Below are positions 49,287-60,680 of a DNA stretch of 64,000 nt, piece by piece; position 1 is the first letter of the stretch, and every line of letters begins with the position of its first letter. Both the position numbers and the translations under genes were made by a program. This DNA comes from Conus ventricosus (taxonomy: Eukaryota > Mollusca > Gastropoda > Neogastropoda > Conidae): NCBI GenBank assembly GCA_018398815.1, contig CM031596.1:65474654-65538653 (forward strand), written 5' to 3'. A model generated the notes under the pieces. It was not told where the DNA came from and searched no databases. It worked only from the letters and a program-made list of their open reading frames with translations.

Positions 49287-52200
49287 ATGGCAGGAAATTT
49301 AAGATGAAGAAGATTTTGATGGGTTTTTTATTGGGGGACGGGCAGGGGTGAAAAAGATCCCCTTTTAAACGGCCCTGCCAATTTCTCTCATGCGGGAGAA
49401 TTTTAAAAGAAAGTAAGGTTAAATTTTATTTTACGAAAAAATTTAGGTCAAGAACCTCCCGAAATTTAAAAGACCCCAAAGATTTTGAAATTTAAAAAAT
49501 GATCTTTTTTTCTGTAAAAAACGATCAAGGCAACTTGTTCGGCTTAAAAAAATTAAAAAGGGGCCCCTCAAAGTTTTTAGCCCAAAAAAATACAAATTAT
49601 ACAAAGATCAGTGTTTAAAAAAATCAAAATCGCCTTGGGGTTTTTTTAGGCCCAAAAAATTAAAAGGGGGGAGGCAGTTTTAAATTCAAAACACACTGAG
49701 GAACTCCCCAAAAGCTAACCAAAAAAAAAAACTTGGGAACTTTAAGAATTAAATCAATCGGCCCGATGAAATTAAAAAATGCAAAAGAAACGAAAACCCG
49801 TTTTTTTTAGAAGAAAAGCATTTAAAAACCCATACACGACTCCCCCCTACCCTGCGAGAAAAACGGCCCTTGATCTGCCCTTTTAAGAACCCTAAAGGCG
49901 AATTAACCCAAAAAATTTAGCAAAACTTTGGTGAACTAGATGAGCATATAAAAAAAAGGGAAAAAAAAAAAACTCGCCCGAGACTGGGGACCGCATGTAG
50001 GGCATGGATTAAAGAAAGAAAGCCCCCAAAAACTAAAAAAACTGAGCAAGAAAAAAAACAGCAAGACTGGGAAACGTTTATACTAAAGGGGGGCCCAAAT
50101 TTCGAACTCAAGGTTTGAATAAGAGAAACTATCGAAAAAAAAATTTTTTGAAGACCAACGCTTGCAGAACGAATTTCGAACCGTTTTGAGACAAGGAGTC
50201 AATTAGCAAGGTTATTTCCCCCCCCTTTGGATTTTCAAAAGTACATTTGGGGTTGGCTATTTCAGGCGGCGGGGCCCAAAAATTCAAATACCCCCCCGCC
50301 ATCGCCCCCACCTTTGGGGGAAAAAAATGGGTAAAAAAAAAGCTTGATCTCTTTCGAATTTATTTTTTAAAAAAAATTTGCTGGTTAAAACCGGGAAAAA
50401 GCTTTACCGGAATTTTTTGGGGGGTATTGTCCGTGGCTTTTTTTCTACGGGAAGCAAAGTAGTTGGGTTTAGGCGGCACTTTTTGGGGATAGGTTCTTCA
50501 TTGCGGGGTTAAAATTTAGTAAAATAAAGACCCCGTAATCTATGCCCGTTTTTTCCAAAAAAACAAGCGCTTTTCTTTTTATTTTTTCATGGGGAAACGG
50601 AACGAGTCCCCGGCCCTTTTCTTTAGTCTTCAAAGACTTTGGGGGTTTTGGGCTTCGGGGATTTTGGAAAGAAAAAAATCTTGGGGGGGTTTTTTTATTG
50701 TTTTTAATTTTTTACTGGCTCGAATTTTTTGTCGTTTTTTTCCCCAAACCCTTTTGTTCATTTTCCTGCCCATAAGATTTCTTTTTTATAGTTTTTTTTG
50801 TATTTTGGGTCTGAGGGGGGGAAGGGGATGTATAAAACCTTTCCCCCAAAAAGAAATTTCTTTCGATTTGGTATTGTAAAACTTTTTGGTTTTCCTTTGA
50901 AAACTTTAAGGTAAAAAAAACTGTAGAATTTAAAGGCGTCCCCTAAATTTGCTAAGTATTGTTTTTGTGCGTCAATGCCAATTGAAAAAAATCAGTTTTG
51001 GGTCGATCTCGCCTGTGCTTGCGAAAAAAAGAAAACACCAAACGTAAGTACGAATAGAGTCGTTTATTGTTTATTCCCGTTTAGTTGGCCCTTTTGAAAT
51101 GTCTAGGGTAAAAAGGGTTTTCCCCTTGCTGTTTTAGGGTCTTGCCTGGGAGGGGCCCCGGGCCCCAAAAAGTTGGGCCCCAAAAAAAAAAGTTTTTTTA
51201 ATGGAGGGTTTCCCGTCATAGTTATATTTCTGTGCGTTTCCCCCAAAATTTAAAAGGGGCCTTTGGCCTTTATTAAGTCCCAACCCTTTTTTTTCAAAGC
51301 CCGGCTTGGAAAGTTTAAAATTTTAATTTTGTTTCGATCCTTTCAAAAGCTTTATGTCTATTCTGTTTTTTGAGTGGATTAAAAGGGTTTGTCATTTGGT
51401 TTTTGGAGCTTGCATTTTAGTCAAAATAGTTGTTTGGGGTAAAAGAAATTTAAAAAACTGTACCTGACCCCACCAAAGGGTTTTTGGTGTTTTTAAAAGT
51501 CAGCTTTTCGCCACTCCACACCCAGTTGTTTCGCCCAAAAAACAGCAAAGTTTAACTGGGTTTGATAAAACTGCATGGATGACTAAACCCCGCTTTTTGA
51601 GTGGTCGTTTTTAAAGGGGGGGTTTAAAATTTGGGTCTTCAATGGGGTACTCCCCTTTTTATGAAAGAGGCAGTCCGGGTCACAGCAAAGTAAGGGGTTA
51701 AATTGCTTTTTTTTAAGATTGTAGTGCGGCCCCAAAAGAAAATTTTGCTTTGTATATTTGAATGCACTCATTTTTTAAATTTTTTTTAAAAAATGTTTGT
51801 AACAATAACAACACAAGCCGTTTCCCTTTGTTTTTAGGAAAAATTTCTATGGATAAAAAATTTCGGGGCCCAAAAGGTCGCGCCCATGAAAATTTTTTTT
51901 AAAAAATCGTTTTGGTTTAAAATAATGAAACCCGGAAGAAATAATAAGGGTTTTTAAAAGTTGGGCAAATTTAGGGAAAAAAGGTTTTGCAGTTAAAAAA
52001 TCCTGTTTGGGTTTTTACGGGTTTTGCTACTAAAGAAGCAAAGAGTAACTTTTTACATTACTTCAAACTTTCAATGCAAAACTGAAAACAATGTTAAAAA
52101 ATTCAAGCCTGAAAAAGGAAAGGGGTTACTATTTTGATAAAGAGTAGCTAAAAAAGTTAGGCTTTACGGGGAAAAAATTTTAGATTTTGAGTTCCCGACC

Positions 52201-53420
52201 AAAAATATTATGAGGGGGAAGTTCCGCTCATCTTGCATTACATTCATTTCTTATGTTTTTTGGACGAAACTGGCATGATGAAAATTATATGATGGAAAAC
52301 CCTCAATGTTTTAAGAGCTCTTCCCTCAGGGAAAACTGCATATTGGATTATGAAAATTTTGCAATTTCCCCATTTTTCAGTTTTAAAAAAATTAGTTTGT
52401 GGGAGGGTCGGATCATTTAAAATAAAAATCAAGGGCCCAAAAAGGGGAAAGTTGTGAAAAGGATAACCGCACATTTTTTGGAAATTTAAAAAAATACGTT
52501 ACTAAAAAAAAATGTCGCGTGGGCAGAAGAATCAGGAGTTTCATTAGCGCCTGTAAGGTTTTATTTTTCCCTTTTTAAATTTAAAAAACCCTTTCAGACG
52601 TTCCGGGGCTTTGAAAAAAAAAAAAAAGGGGGGAGATTTGGCGCTTTGTTTGGGTTTTTTGGGACATAAAGTGGTGATTATAAACGCAAAGGGTTGGGGG
52701 ACGCCCCCAAACTAAAATTTGAACAACTGCGCAAAATTGAGGCAAATAAGTTGGCCGTATGAATATAAAAAAGTTCGAAAAAAATGACCTCAAAAGGCAC
52801 TTTAAAACCCTATTTTGAATGGGGGCATTTAAAAAATTTTAATTTTTAAGCCAAATTTTCATATTTTAGCCCCAAAAAGTTTCAGAAAAACATTTAAAAT
52901 CTGGCCCCTTTTTTTGTAAGCCTTTTTGCCGGAGACAATGTCGGAAAGAAATTGAAATAAACGCCGTATGGGAAAAAGCAGTTTCATCCTCCCCCAGAAA
53001 GAACAGTTGTAAAAAAAGCTTCTACCCAAAAATTTCAGTTTTTCCAAACAGAAAATTTTGGAGGGCCGTTCACAAAGTATTTGAAATTTTTTCTTTTAAA
53101 AATGTGGAGAGGGATGGGGTTTTGGGCGTTAGTGATGACCCTTTTTTAAAAAAAATTAATATTTTGCTGGAAAACTTAGCGTTTAAAAGCCCTTAAAGTT
53201 ACCATCGTGTTTTTTCACATTTGGGGAGGATATTTAAAATCATAACAACAAGAACCAAAAATTTAATGTTGATTAATAAAAAAACATTCTTACAGAACTA
53301 AATTGGGTTTTTTCTTACACATTTAGGCCTATTTTTGGGTTTTTTTATATGAACAAGTTTTGACGGAGAGTATGATAAAAAAAAATAATGGAATTTGATT
53401 AAATTTGTTTAAAAAAAAAA
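49287..53420. other. Polinton right segment, probable structural genes not resolved
   Basis: In this family, capsid, minor capsid and protease genes often lie beside the ATPase, so this 4.1-kb stretch is the likely place for them. A rightward ATG at 49,287 leads to an acidic start (DEEDFDGFFIGGRAG in a shifted frame). Rightward Gly-rich pieces near 50,400-50,520 and a leftward start at 51,771 (MSAFKYTKQNFLL) look coding-like. I could not match any of them to a capsid or protease motif. Confidence 0.4.
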
Positions 53421-53424
53421 AACT

Positions 53425-54039
53425 ATGGAAACGTTAAAATTTATGACAAAAACTCCCATTGCTCATTGAAATTTTTGGGCAGACTGGTTTTTGGAAAAAA
53501 AATAATTTTTCCTCGACCTGTTACAAACAGTTTATCGTTTTAATTTTAATCATTTTGTGGTTTTCTGTCCAACACTTAAATGGAACAAAGCATATCATGA
53601 TAGAAGGTTTATATGGACAGATGATGAAATATATTTAGTTGATCCTAGCAATAAACTGAGTGAGTGTTTAGAACAGTTTTATAGATTGTTTGAGGGAACG
53701 CAGACACTATTTATTATAGATGACTGCTCGGCAGAAAGAGACATAGTTAAAAAGAGAAACACTTTGTCAAAACTAGCTTTCAGTGGAAGGCATGCTAGGA
53801 TAAGTGTGTGGATTTTATGCCAAAAATATAACTCAGTTTTAAAAGACTTTAGAGAACAGTTAAAGACTGTAGTTTTATTTCACATGAAAGACAGAGACTC
53901 ATTTGAAGAATGTTTGCGCGAAAATGATGTTATTGAAAATGACCAGGAAAAACACAGGATTAAGCAAAAATTAAAATCTGAAAAGTTTAGTAAATTAGTA
54001 TTGAAAACGGATAACCCTACACAGTATGTTTGTTTGTAG
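53425..54039 (+). CDS. A32/FtsK-HerA-type packaging ATPase of the Polinton
   Basis: From 53,557 a clean frame of 160 codons runs to a TAG at 54,037-54,039. It contains a Walker B motif, TLFIIDDCSAE (about 53,702-53,737), followed by SGRHARISVWILCQKYNSV, typical of packaging ATPases of the A32 type in Polintons and large DNA viruses. The Walker A region lies upstream in the noisy zone at about 53,477-53,515, where GQTG is legible and the Gly-Lys part is frame-shifted. ATG at 53,425 is the most likely start. The protein is thought to pump element DNA into virus-like particles. The stop codon abuts the inner end of the right terminal repeat. Sequence quality changes from noisy to clean at about 53,540, inside this gene. 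Confidence 0.88.
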
Positions 54040-54132
54040 ATAATCGTTATTTTTTGGTTATTGAAGTCTTACTTGTCAGAGAACAGGAAAACCTTTATTC
54101 TGGGCCACTTTCGCCCGAAACTGGTTGAGGGC
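54033..54132 (-). repeat. Right terminal inverted repeat of the Polinton
   Basis: Clean sequence containing AAGTCTTACTTGTCAG, AACAGGAAAACCTTTATTC, GGGCCACTTTCGCCCG and AAACTGGTTGAGGGC, running straight into an N gap. It is the inverse of 38,457-38,566. It ends about where the left copy shows the centre of a foldback. Confidence 0.88.
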
Positions 54133-54232
54133 NNNNNNNNNNNNNNNNNNNNNNNNNNNNNNNNNNNNNNNNNNNNNNNNNNNNNNNNNNNNNNNNNNNN
54201 NNNNNNNNNNNNNNNNNNNNNNNNNNNNNNNN
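54133..54232. other. Assembly gap (100 N)
   Basis: Exactly 100 N residues, a common placeholder for a scaffold join. It separates the Polinton end from a LINE fragment, so the true right-hand neighbour of the element is unknown. Confidence 0.99.
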
Positions 54233-55715
54233 GAATTCAGATCTGAAAAACTGACGGAAATTATGGAAGTGAATACACTGTGTCTTTGTAGAAGAAAAGG
54301 TGAAACCGTTTCATCCGCCCACTGATGGATTTTATCTACACAAAGCTGGAGCCTGCGCTGGACACTCGGGTACAGGCTTCCAGTTGCGTAGACAGCAAAA
54401 TCATCCACAAACAATGAGCAGTCTGAACCCTGCTGAACTGATTTAACAATGTTGTTGATCTTGATGCTAAAGAGGGCAGGAGACAGTATGCTCCCCTGTG
54501 GAACACCCAACTCCTGCTCGTGAACATCAGAGAGAGTGGTGCCAACCCAGACCTGAAACTGTCGTTCTGCCAAAAAAGTTTGAAATGAAAAGCGGAAGAT
54601 GACCTCGAAAACCCAGATCATGGAGATCATGAAGTATCCCCGACTTCCGGGTGGTATCGTAGGCCTTCTCCAAGTCAAAGAAAATTGCCACTGCATGCTG
54701 TTTGTTCAGAAAGGCGTTCCGAAGTGTAGATTCCAGATGAATCAAATGGTCAACTGTAGTCCGATGTTTGCGGAAACACACTGTTCTTTCGCCAAAAGGC
54801 CATCGGTTTCCAGTTTCCACATGAGCCTAGCATTGACCATTTTCTCCATCAATTTACAGACACAGCTGGTCAAAGCTATGGGACGGTAGTTTGGTGGGTT
54901 AGAAAGATCTTTTCCAGTTTGGGGATGGAACAAATGAGAGCTTTTCGCCAAGAAGGTGGAAAGAAACCAGTAGTCCACACATGGTTGTATACCTGTAGCA
55001 GTATGTTCAGACCTTCTTGCGGAAGATGTTTCAATAGTTGATAATGGATTTCATCTATACCTGGAGAGGAATCGCTGCAAGAGAGTAAGGCAGATTTCAG
55101 TTCGTTTAACGTGAAAGGAAGATTGTAGTCTTCCATGTTGTCTGACGAAAAGTTGCAGGGTGATTTTTCTTTAAGGGCTTTGCTTTTGACAAAAGTGGCT
55201 GATTTGTTAGAAGAGGGGGAATTCTTTTCAATGGTTGAAGCCAGCAGATTAGCAACTGCTTTCTTCTCCGTTATTAAAGAGTCAGCAAATTTGAGATGGT
55301 TCACAGTGGGACAGGTGTTCTTCCCTTTGATTTCTTAATGATGTTCCACACTTTTTTCTTGGAAGTTTTCGATGTCAGCCTGGAGCAGAAGCTTCTCCAG
55401 GACTGACGTTTACTGATTTTAAAAGTGTGTCTCGATTTGGCACGGAGTTTCTGATGGCTCGAGCGTTGGGACCCGAAGGTCGTTGGTATACCCGACGCTG
55501 AGCCCGTTTTCGAACTTTGGAAATTTGTTGGCAGTCTGAATCGAACCAGGGTGTTTTTGGCATTTGAAGTTTATCGAAGACACTGGAATACAGGCTTTAG
55601 CACATTTGATCACAGTGTTAGTCAGAGATTCTGCTGGGTCCGGACTCTGAAGAAAATCAGTGTCCTGGAATTCCTTAGAAATAGTGGCTGCAAATAGATC
55701 CCAGTTTTGCTTTCT
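54233..55715 (-). mobile_element. LINE fragment of Jockey type, reverse transcriptase part
   Basis: Leftward reading gives, in order, a linker (SLTNTVIKCAKACIP and PKTPWFDSDCQQ), then PPSWRKALICSIPK, NYRPIALTS (about 54,870-54,895), TTVDHLIHLEST, FFDLEKAYDTT (about 54,650-54,685), GVPQGSILSPALF (54,470-54,508) and LFVDDFAVY (about 54,390-54,412). These are reverse transcriptase domains; Phe replaces Tyr in the usual YxDD box. The frame changes at least three times although the sequence here is clean, so this is a real dead copy. The endonuclease part is absent, as in a 5'-truncated LINE, and the 3' part is lost in the gap. Confidence 0.9.
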
Positions 55716-56050
55716 TATAACACACAGAAATAGAACGACAAACTGTGAGAGAAAGAATGAGAAGTTGACAAACAGACAGAGAGCTCTAACAAAAAGTTGA
55801 CAGACAGAGAGCTCTAGACATAGGGAGAGTGAGTGAGAGAGATTGCAGAACTAAGAGAAAACTTCATTGAAGACTGACAGCCTGTTCTCTCCATCTGTCC
55901 TCCTTATCCTAAAGCATGCACATAAATCACGTGTATTTAAACCATGAAAATCTTGTGAAAAACATGCTGACACATATGTATAACTGCTTCAGTCTGTGCC
56001 ATTAAGTCAACTTTTTTGTTCTTCCTCCATCATGAGCCTTTGTGTGCTCG
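55716..56050. other. Intergenic segment with a short duplication
   Basis: AGTTGACAAACAGACAGAGAG and its near copy AGTTGACAGACAGAGAGC lie about 30 bp apart near 55,763-55,815, both followed by CTCTA. The rest is GA-rich or unique sequence with no gene recognised. Confidence 0.6.
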
Positions 56051-56080
56051 TGTGTGCATAACAGACAGAGAGACAAAGAT

Positions 56081-56111
<31 letters not shown>

Positions 56112-56190
56112 GGCAGACAGAGACAGAGAGAGAAAGAGACCGAGAGAGAAAGAGTGAGTGAGTGAGTGTGTGTGTGTGTGTGTGTGTGTG

Positions 56191-56288
<98 letters not shown>

Positions 56289-56290
56289 CA
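56051..56290 (+). repeat. Compound microsatellite (AGAC)n-(GT)n-(GA)n
   Basis: AGAC/GACA words at about 56,063-56,125 pass into GA-rich sequence, about 36 GT dinucleotides (56,164-56,237) and about 25 GA dinucleotides (to 56,285). Open frames of His-Thr, Cys-Val or Ser-Leu repeats here are artefacts. Confidence 0.95.
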
Positions 56291-57960
56291 GAGCATGCAT
56301 ATGCATGCATACATGTGCCTGCTTGGATGCACACATGCATGCTTGTCTGCATGTGTGTCTGGGTGCATGTATGCATGTGTGTAGGCCTCTGTATGTGAAA
56401 GCGTCACTCTCGAGCATTTTAATTTCTGGTCAATAACCTTATTTCAACAAAACCTTTTATCCAAAACTGTGTCATACCTGGTTTTTCACAAAAATGTAAC
56501 AAGAACAGTACACACAAACAATTGCCAAAATCTCAGACACTCTCTCTTAAATGCTGTTCTGTAACCCATCTTGAAAACGTATTGCAAAGTAATCAAAAAA
56601 GGACTGTATGAATCTCTCCAGCTTATCACTTCAAAAAAGCCACCCAGAAACTATTTCATGCCAGAAAATGGCATAATTTCAACAAAATTCACGGCTGAAA
56701 TTCCATAAAACCAATCTTTTCACAACAGTGCAATAACTTCAGAAGCACACAGCTCATTAAAAATCCTGGAAATCCCCACCCAAAATCTTTAACAAGTGGA
56801 AAACACTGATTTTTTTATGAGACACTATATATTCAGAAATACCAGAAATATAAAGAAACATCACATACATGTATCAAACACTCACACAAACAAATTCACA
56901 CACATCAGATTCATGGTCCATTTGAAAGCACACAAGGAAGCTGCGACTTTAGGAAACAAACTTTTCTGTTTCTGTATGAACAAAAACATCCAACACATGG
57001 CTGGACAATGACATCTACCAGCTGCCAGACTGCCATGGGTAGCGATCACTTGTATTGGGTATGTGGTGAATGTCTGTCAAGCAAGAGCAATGCTTTTCAA
57101 TCATCTGCTCCGTGTAATTTTGCTTATATTAAATAATCATTCCCACAGACCATGACTTTCCTTCATGAAACAGCCATTTCCATATCAGCATCACTACATA
57201 TCATGCAAAGTGGCAGACTTGAATCAAAGGTAATGGCCAATTGGAATGGAGCACACTGGTTGTCTACCTTCCTCAACTAGCTAACAAAACAGCACACAAT
57301 GATAAATAAGGTTTTCTGGTTTCTTTGTCACTAAGTAATTTAAGTTATTTACACGAAAAATACATCACTGATTGACAAGCAGGTGGTTTTTATGCAGGGC
57401 CAGGAAAAATTTTTGTCTGCCTGCCCTGTCGGCAGTCCTTCTTACCTATTCAAAATTGATGATTGTGTTTGTATCCTACAAGAGCAAGCAACTTCGCTGC
57501 AAAGTTCTACAAGATACCTGTCCAAATGTCACACTGTTACTAAATTTTAAGGTAACGAAATAACATAGTGAGCTTTAATGGAAAGAAGAAGAGGACTTGA
57601 AAAATGTGAATCTATCTCAGTACAAAAAAGGGAAAACAATGGGCATTAAAACTAAAAAAACAAAAAACAAAAAATTGCTTCTTATAGCAAAAAGATCAGA
57701 TCATAGATGAAAGCCCAAAGCTTCAAAACTCTGATAAATCTTATGGCCGAGAAGTTAACTGAGACAATGCTATGACAACCACATAATCTATGACAACCAC
57801 ATAAATGGATTTGTTTCACTGAGATGTCTCTGCATTGGCTTAAGGCTGTGTCAGGCTAATTGACATAGGCTAGAACACCAAGGCTACATCAAAATGTTGT
57901 TATGCTCTGCATAGTTATGCGGGGATTGTCTTCAGTTGTGACAAGCTCCTAGCATAACAT
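56291..57960. other. Intergenic segment, no gene recognised
   Basis: Starts with GCATGCAT/ATGCATG-rich words up to about 56,390. After that comes clean unique DNA with short open frames only. No conserved protein or RNA gene was seen. Confidence 0.55.
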
Positions 57961-57969
57961 TATCAGTCT

Positions 57970-58152
57970 CTAAAATCCCCCGAAGTCGGAGTGTGGCTGC
58001 CCATGTGGCGGGTAATCAAAAAACGGTCACACACGTAATGTTCTCATCCCCAGCTGATGCATTTGTACCATAGTGTTCAAGTACTTCGGCTGTTTGGATG
58101 ATCCCTGGAGTCTTTTAGCCAGGGTACGACAACAACAACAACAACAACAACT
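57970..58152 (+). mobile_element. SINE-like fragment with a (CAA)n tail
   Basis: CCGAAGTCGGAGTGTGGCTG, CATGTGGCGGGTAATC and ACGGTCACACACGTAA resemble the body of a SINE common in gastropod sequence. About eight CAA/ACA triplets close it at 58,126-58,152. No tRNA-like head with clear A and B boxes remains. The family assignment is from memory and not verified. Confidence 0.6.
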
Positions 58153-59747
58153 GAGATGTCTGAATTTCAATGGCAATTCATTCACTTTAGAAGACAGACT
58201 GCAAAACAAAGCTTCTGAAGCTGCAAATTATACAGCTTTTTTAGTGTCTGTAATTCTAAACAGAACCAAAGAATAATTTCTTGACATTACTAATACTGTC
58301 AGCAAAATTATTCTAATAAACTGTCAAAGATTAAAACAAAATATTTTTTAAACAAGTTAGTATCAACTGATCACATGATCTCTAAAATACTCAGTGAACT
58401 GTCAGTCTTGTTCAGTTGTTGATTTCATCTTTCACTCACCAGTGTTTGATCAAATTGATGACAAAGCTTCATGGGTTTGAAAATAACTTGCTTTGCCACT
58501 TTCTTTTTACACAGTTTTGTGTGTAAGAGTCTTACTAAGACTATGAGTGAATCCCGTAAAAAAAACAGTACCGGTACACTCAAATAAGTGATAGGGGAAA
58601 ACTAGTGCAGCCTAACAATTGCCTAACAATTCCCGTGTCACTAAAACAATGAATTTGTATTGATTTTTTTTTTTTTTAAGGATAGGGGTTGGGGATGAGA
58701 ATGAAAACGAGGACGCTGATAAGTATAGTTCCTTCACTAGCTGTATATCATTATGGGAATGGTCCAAAGTCAGCCTTAAAAACAAAACTACTAGTATCAC
58801 CTACCAAGAGGTGCCTTTTGTCCACTGGCCTCTGATCAACTCATCGGGGACCTGTTTACTTGGCATTAAAAGGACTATAGATCATCAATAAATAAGAAAT
58901 ATTTTCCATGGATTCAAAAACAACTTTCAATGGTACCCCAAAGCAGATAGCGAAGAACTGGAAAGTAAGATGAGAACAAAGCATAGTATTTAGTAATAGT
59001 AACCAAAAACAGCAGCACAAAAACAAATATCACACATACAAAGAGTAATAAATATAAGGAGAAATCTTTGACTCGTTTGAGCCAATGCTTTAGTATCCAT
59101 TTCTAAGGATACAAAGAGGTCAAAGTGTTTACAATCAAAGTGGTCAGCTTTATTGTTTAATAACAATTTAAGCATTGCCAGTCACATCAGTGCAAACAGC
59201 AAGTATGAGTTGTGCAGAACAGCTTCTACTGGTTCTCCTAAGAAAAACTTGTTAATTACATAGTGTATATTGATGTAGTCTTGTGGTAAAGAGTAGACAT
59301 TAAGATTGCAAAGGCTTGAACAGCTCTACAAAAACTTGATAAAATTTGGAAATCAAGCCAAAAGAGCAACAAGTTCAGAGACAAAATGGAATCAGTCCTG
59401 TTACAGGGGTCCAGCTCTTGGACATTGACAAAAGCTCTGAAGAAAAACTAGATGGAACATGTACTAGTGATGTGCCAAGATGCTCAGACAGTCAGAGTTT
59501 GAAGAACATCACATGGCAGCAACATGTCAACAACGAGACACTAATATGGAGACCTTCCCAAAATAGCAAACAACAATAGCAGAAAGAAGACTCTGATTCA
59601 GTTGAAACTGCTTTAGAAGAAAAAATAATCAGAAACATACCAAGAAAATTCCTACCTACAGCGATGGAGGACAGAGATGAATGAAGAAAGCAGGTCAAGG
59701 ACATCCGACTTTGGGCCACCAGACTAACTCAACGGACTGACAAATAA
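58153..59747. other. Intergenic segment, no gene recognised
   Basis: Clean unique DNA with a T-run near 58,662-58,678. An open frame of 77 codons at 59,346-59,579 (+) has no recognised domain and could be a chance frame or an exon remnant. Confidence 0.5.
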
Positions 59748-59834
59748 ACGGATGCAAAAGATAAGATAAGATAATGTTGCTTATAGCCCAGCCGACCGCA
59801 AAGGGCCACATCAGGGCTGGACGGATGCAAAAGA
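59748..59834 (-). mobile_element. Short SINE tail with a perfect 14-bp target duplication
   Basis: ACGGATGCAAAAGA occurs at 59,748-59,761 and again at 59,821-59,834. Between them lie 59 bases made of (TAAGA)n and then TTATAGCCCAGCCGACCGC, which resembles a mollusc SINE 3' end read in reverse, with its simple-repeat tail at the left. The insertion is strongly 5'-truncated. Confidence 0.8.
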
Positions 59835-60530
59835 AAACTTATGAAAAGTACAGGTTGTTTCATCTTAGCAGGAAGAATTCAAATTGAACTTCCTTAATTC
59901 TGGCCTAGCTCCCAGCTTTTCCATTCTCCCACCTGTCAATATGGAAACTTCGGATAATGTAAAGTGTTGAAGTATGTACGGGTAAACATTTTCTTGCATG
60001 CTTTACTGTTTATTCTACCCTCATCCTGAAATGTCGAAACATATAATTGGGCAATTTTATTGAAATGCTCTTTGACTTTAAAGAAGTGTTTATTTTATTA
60101 GAGCTCACTGATAGAGCTTCTAAAATATGCAGTGCTCCTAAAACCCTAATACATACATGTATCTGAACCTGGTATACCAGGTCAAGCCAACAAATCCTTG
60201 AACTAGTATTAGACTGTTTATCAACAGAAAGTAGTAAAACACTTATAACATACAAAAGATACCTAATTTACACTTAAGATGTCTGAAAATTGTGATGGAT
60301 ACGTTCTCATCTGATGCTTGACCAATACTTAATTTTTTTTTTTCACTATTTCAAATACCGTAGTGTATTACATATTAATAATATACATTTAAGTGAGGTT
60401 CCGCTGTAAGTTTCAGTCCTCAGTCAATATCTTCTGGTGCACAATCCAATGCACTGTGGCCACATGGCTTTATAGTCTGTATACGGCTTGATGTTTCTCT
60501 GAAAGTTTGTGATGATGGAAACCCATGCCC
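59835..60530. other. Intergenic segment, no gene recognised
   Basis: Clean AT-rich DNA without a coding signal. It leads into a C-rich low-complexity tract. Confidence 0.55.
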
Positions 60531-60541
60531 CTCCTCTCTCC

Positions 60542-60573
<32 letters not shown>

Positions 60574-60680
60574 CCACACACACACACATCCCCCCCATCC
60601 CTCAAAACCTCACTTTTCTGCCTACCCTGTCTCTCCCTCTACCTCCCCCCCCCTCCGCCCCCCCACCCCCTTTTTTTTTT
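60531..60680 (+). repeat. Poly-C and C-rich low-complexity tract
   Basis: About 30 consecutive C residues at 60,542-60,572 are followed by CCGCCACACACACAC and further C-runs, then a run of T at 60,670-60,680. The opposite strand could form G-quadruplexes. Run lengths may be inaccurate. Confidence 0.9.

Larger units (their letters stand above)
38457..54132. mobile_element. Polinton/Maverick element, right end cut by a gap
   Basis: The call rests on three hallmark genes and matching ends. A retroviral-type integrase reads rightward (about 42.1-43.2 kb), a protein-primed family B DNA polymerase reads leftward (about 43.6-47.1 kb) and an A32/FtsK-HerA-type ATPase reads rightward at the right end. 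Terminal inverted repeats of at least 100 bp bracket them. The visible length of 15.7 kb fits the family (about 15-20 kb). Most of the element is in a noisy consensus with a frame change every few dozen bases. Whether it is truly inactivated cannot be judged until it is re-sequenced, because comparison of two SINE copies shows that such errors are technical. Confidence 0.93.

Noticed and set aside
50400..50530. A Gly-rich capsid-associated minor virion protein
   Set aside because: Some residues resemble such proteins, but the frame is broken and the match is too weak to name.
56002..56417. Open frames of Ser-Leu, His-Thr or Cys-Val repeats
   Set aside because: They are translations of (GA)n and (GT)n microsatellites. 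All reading frames are open there.
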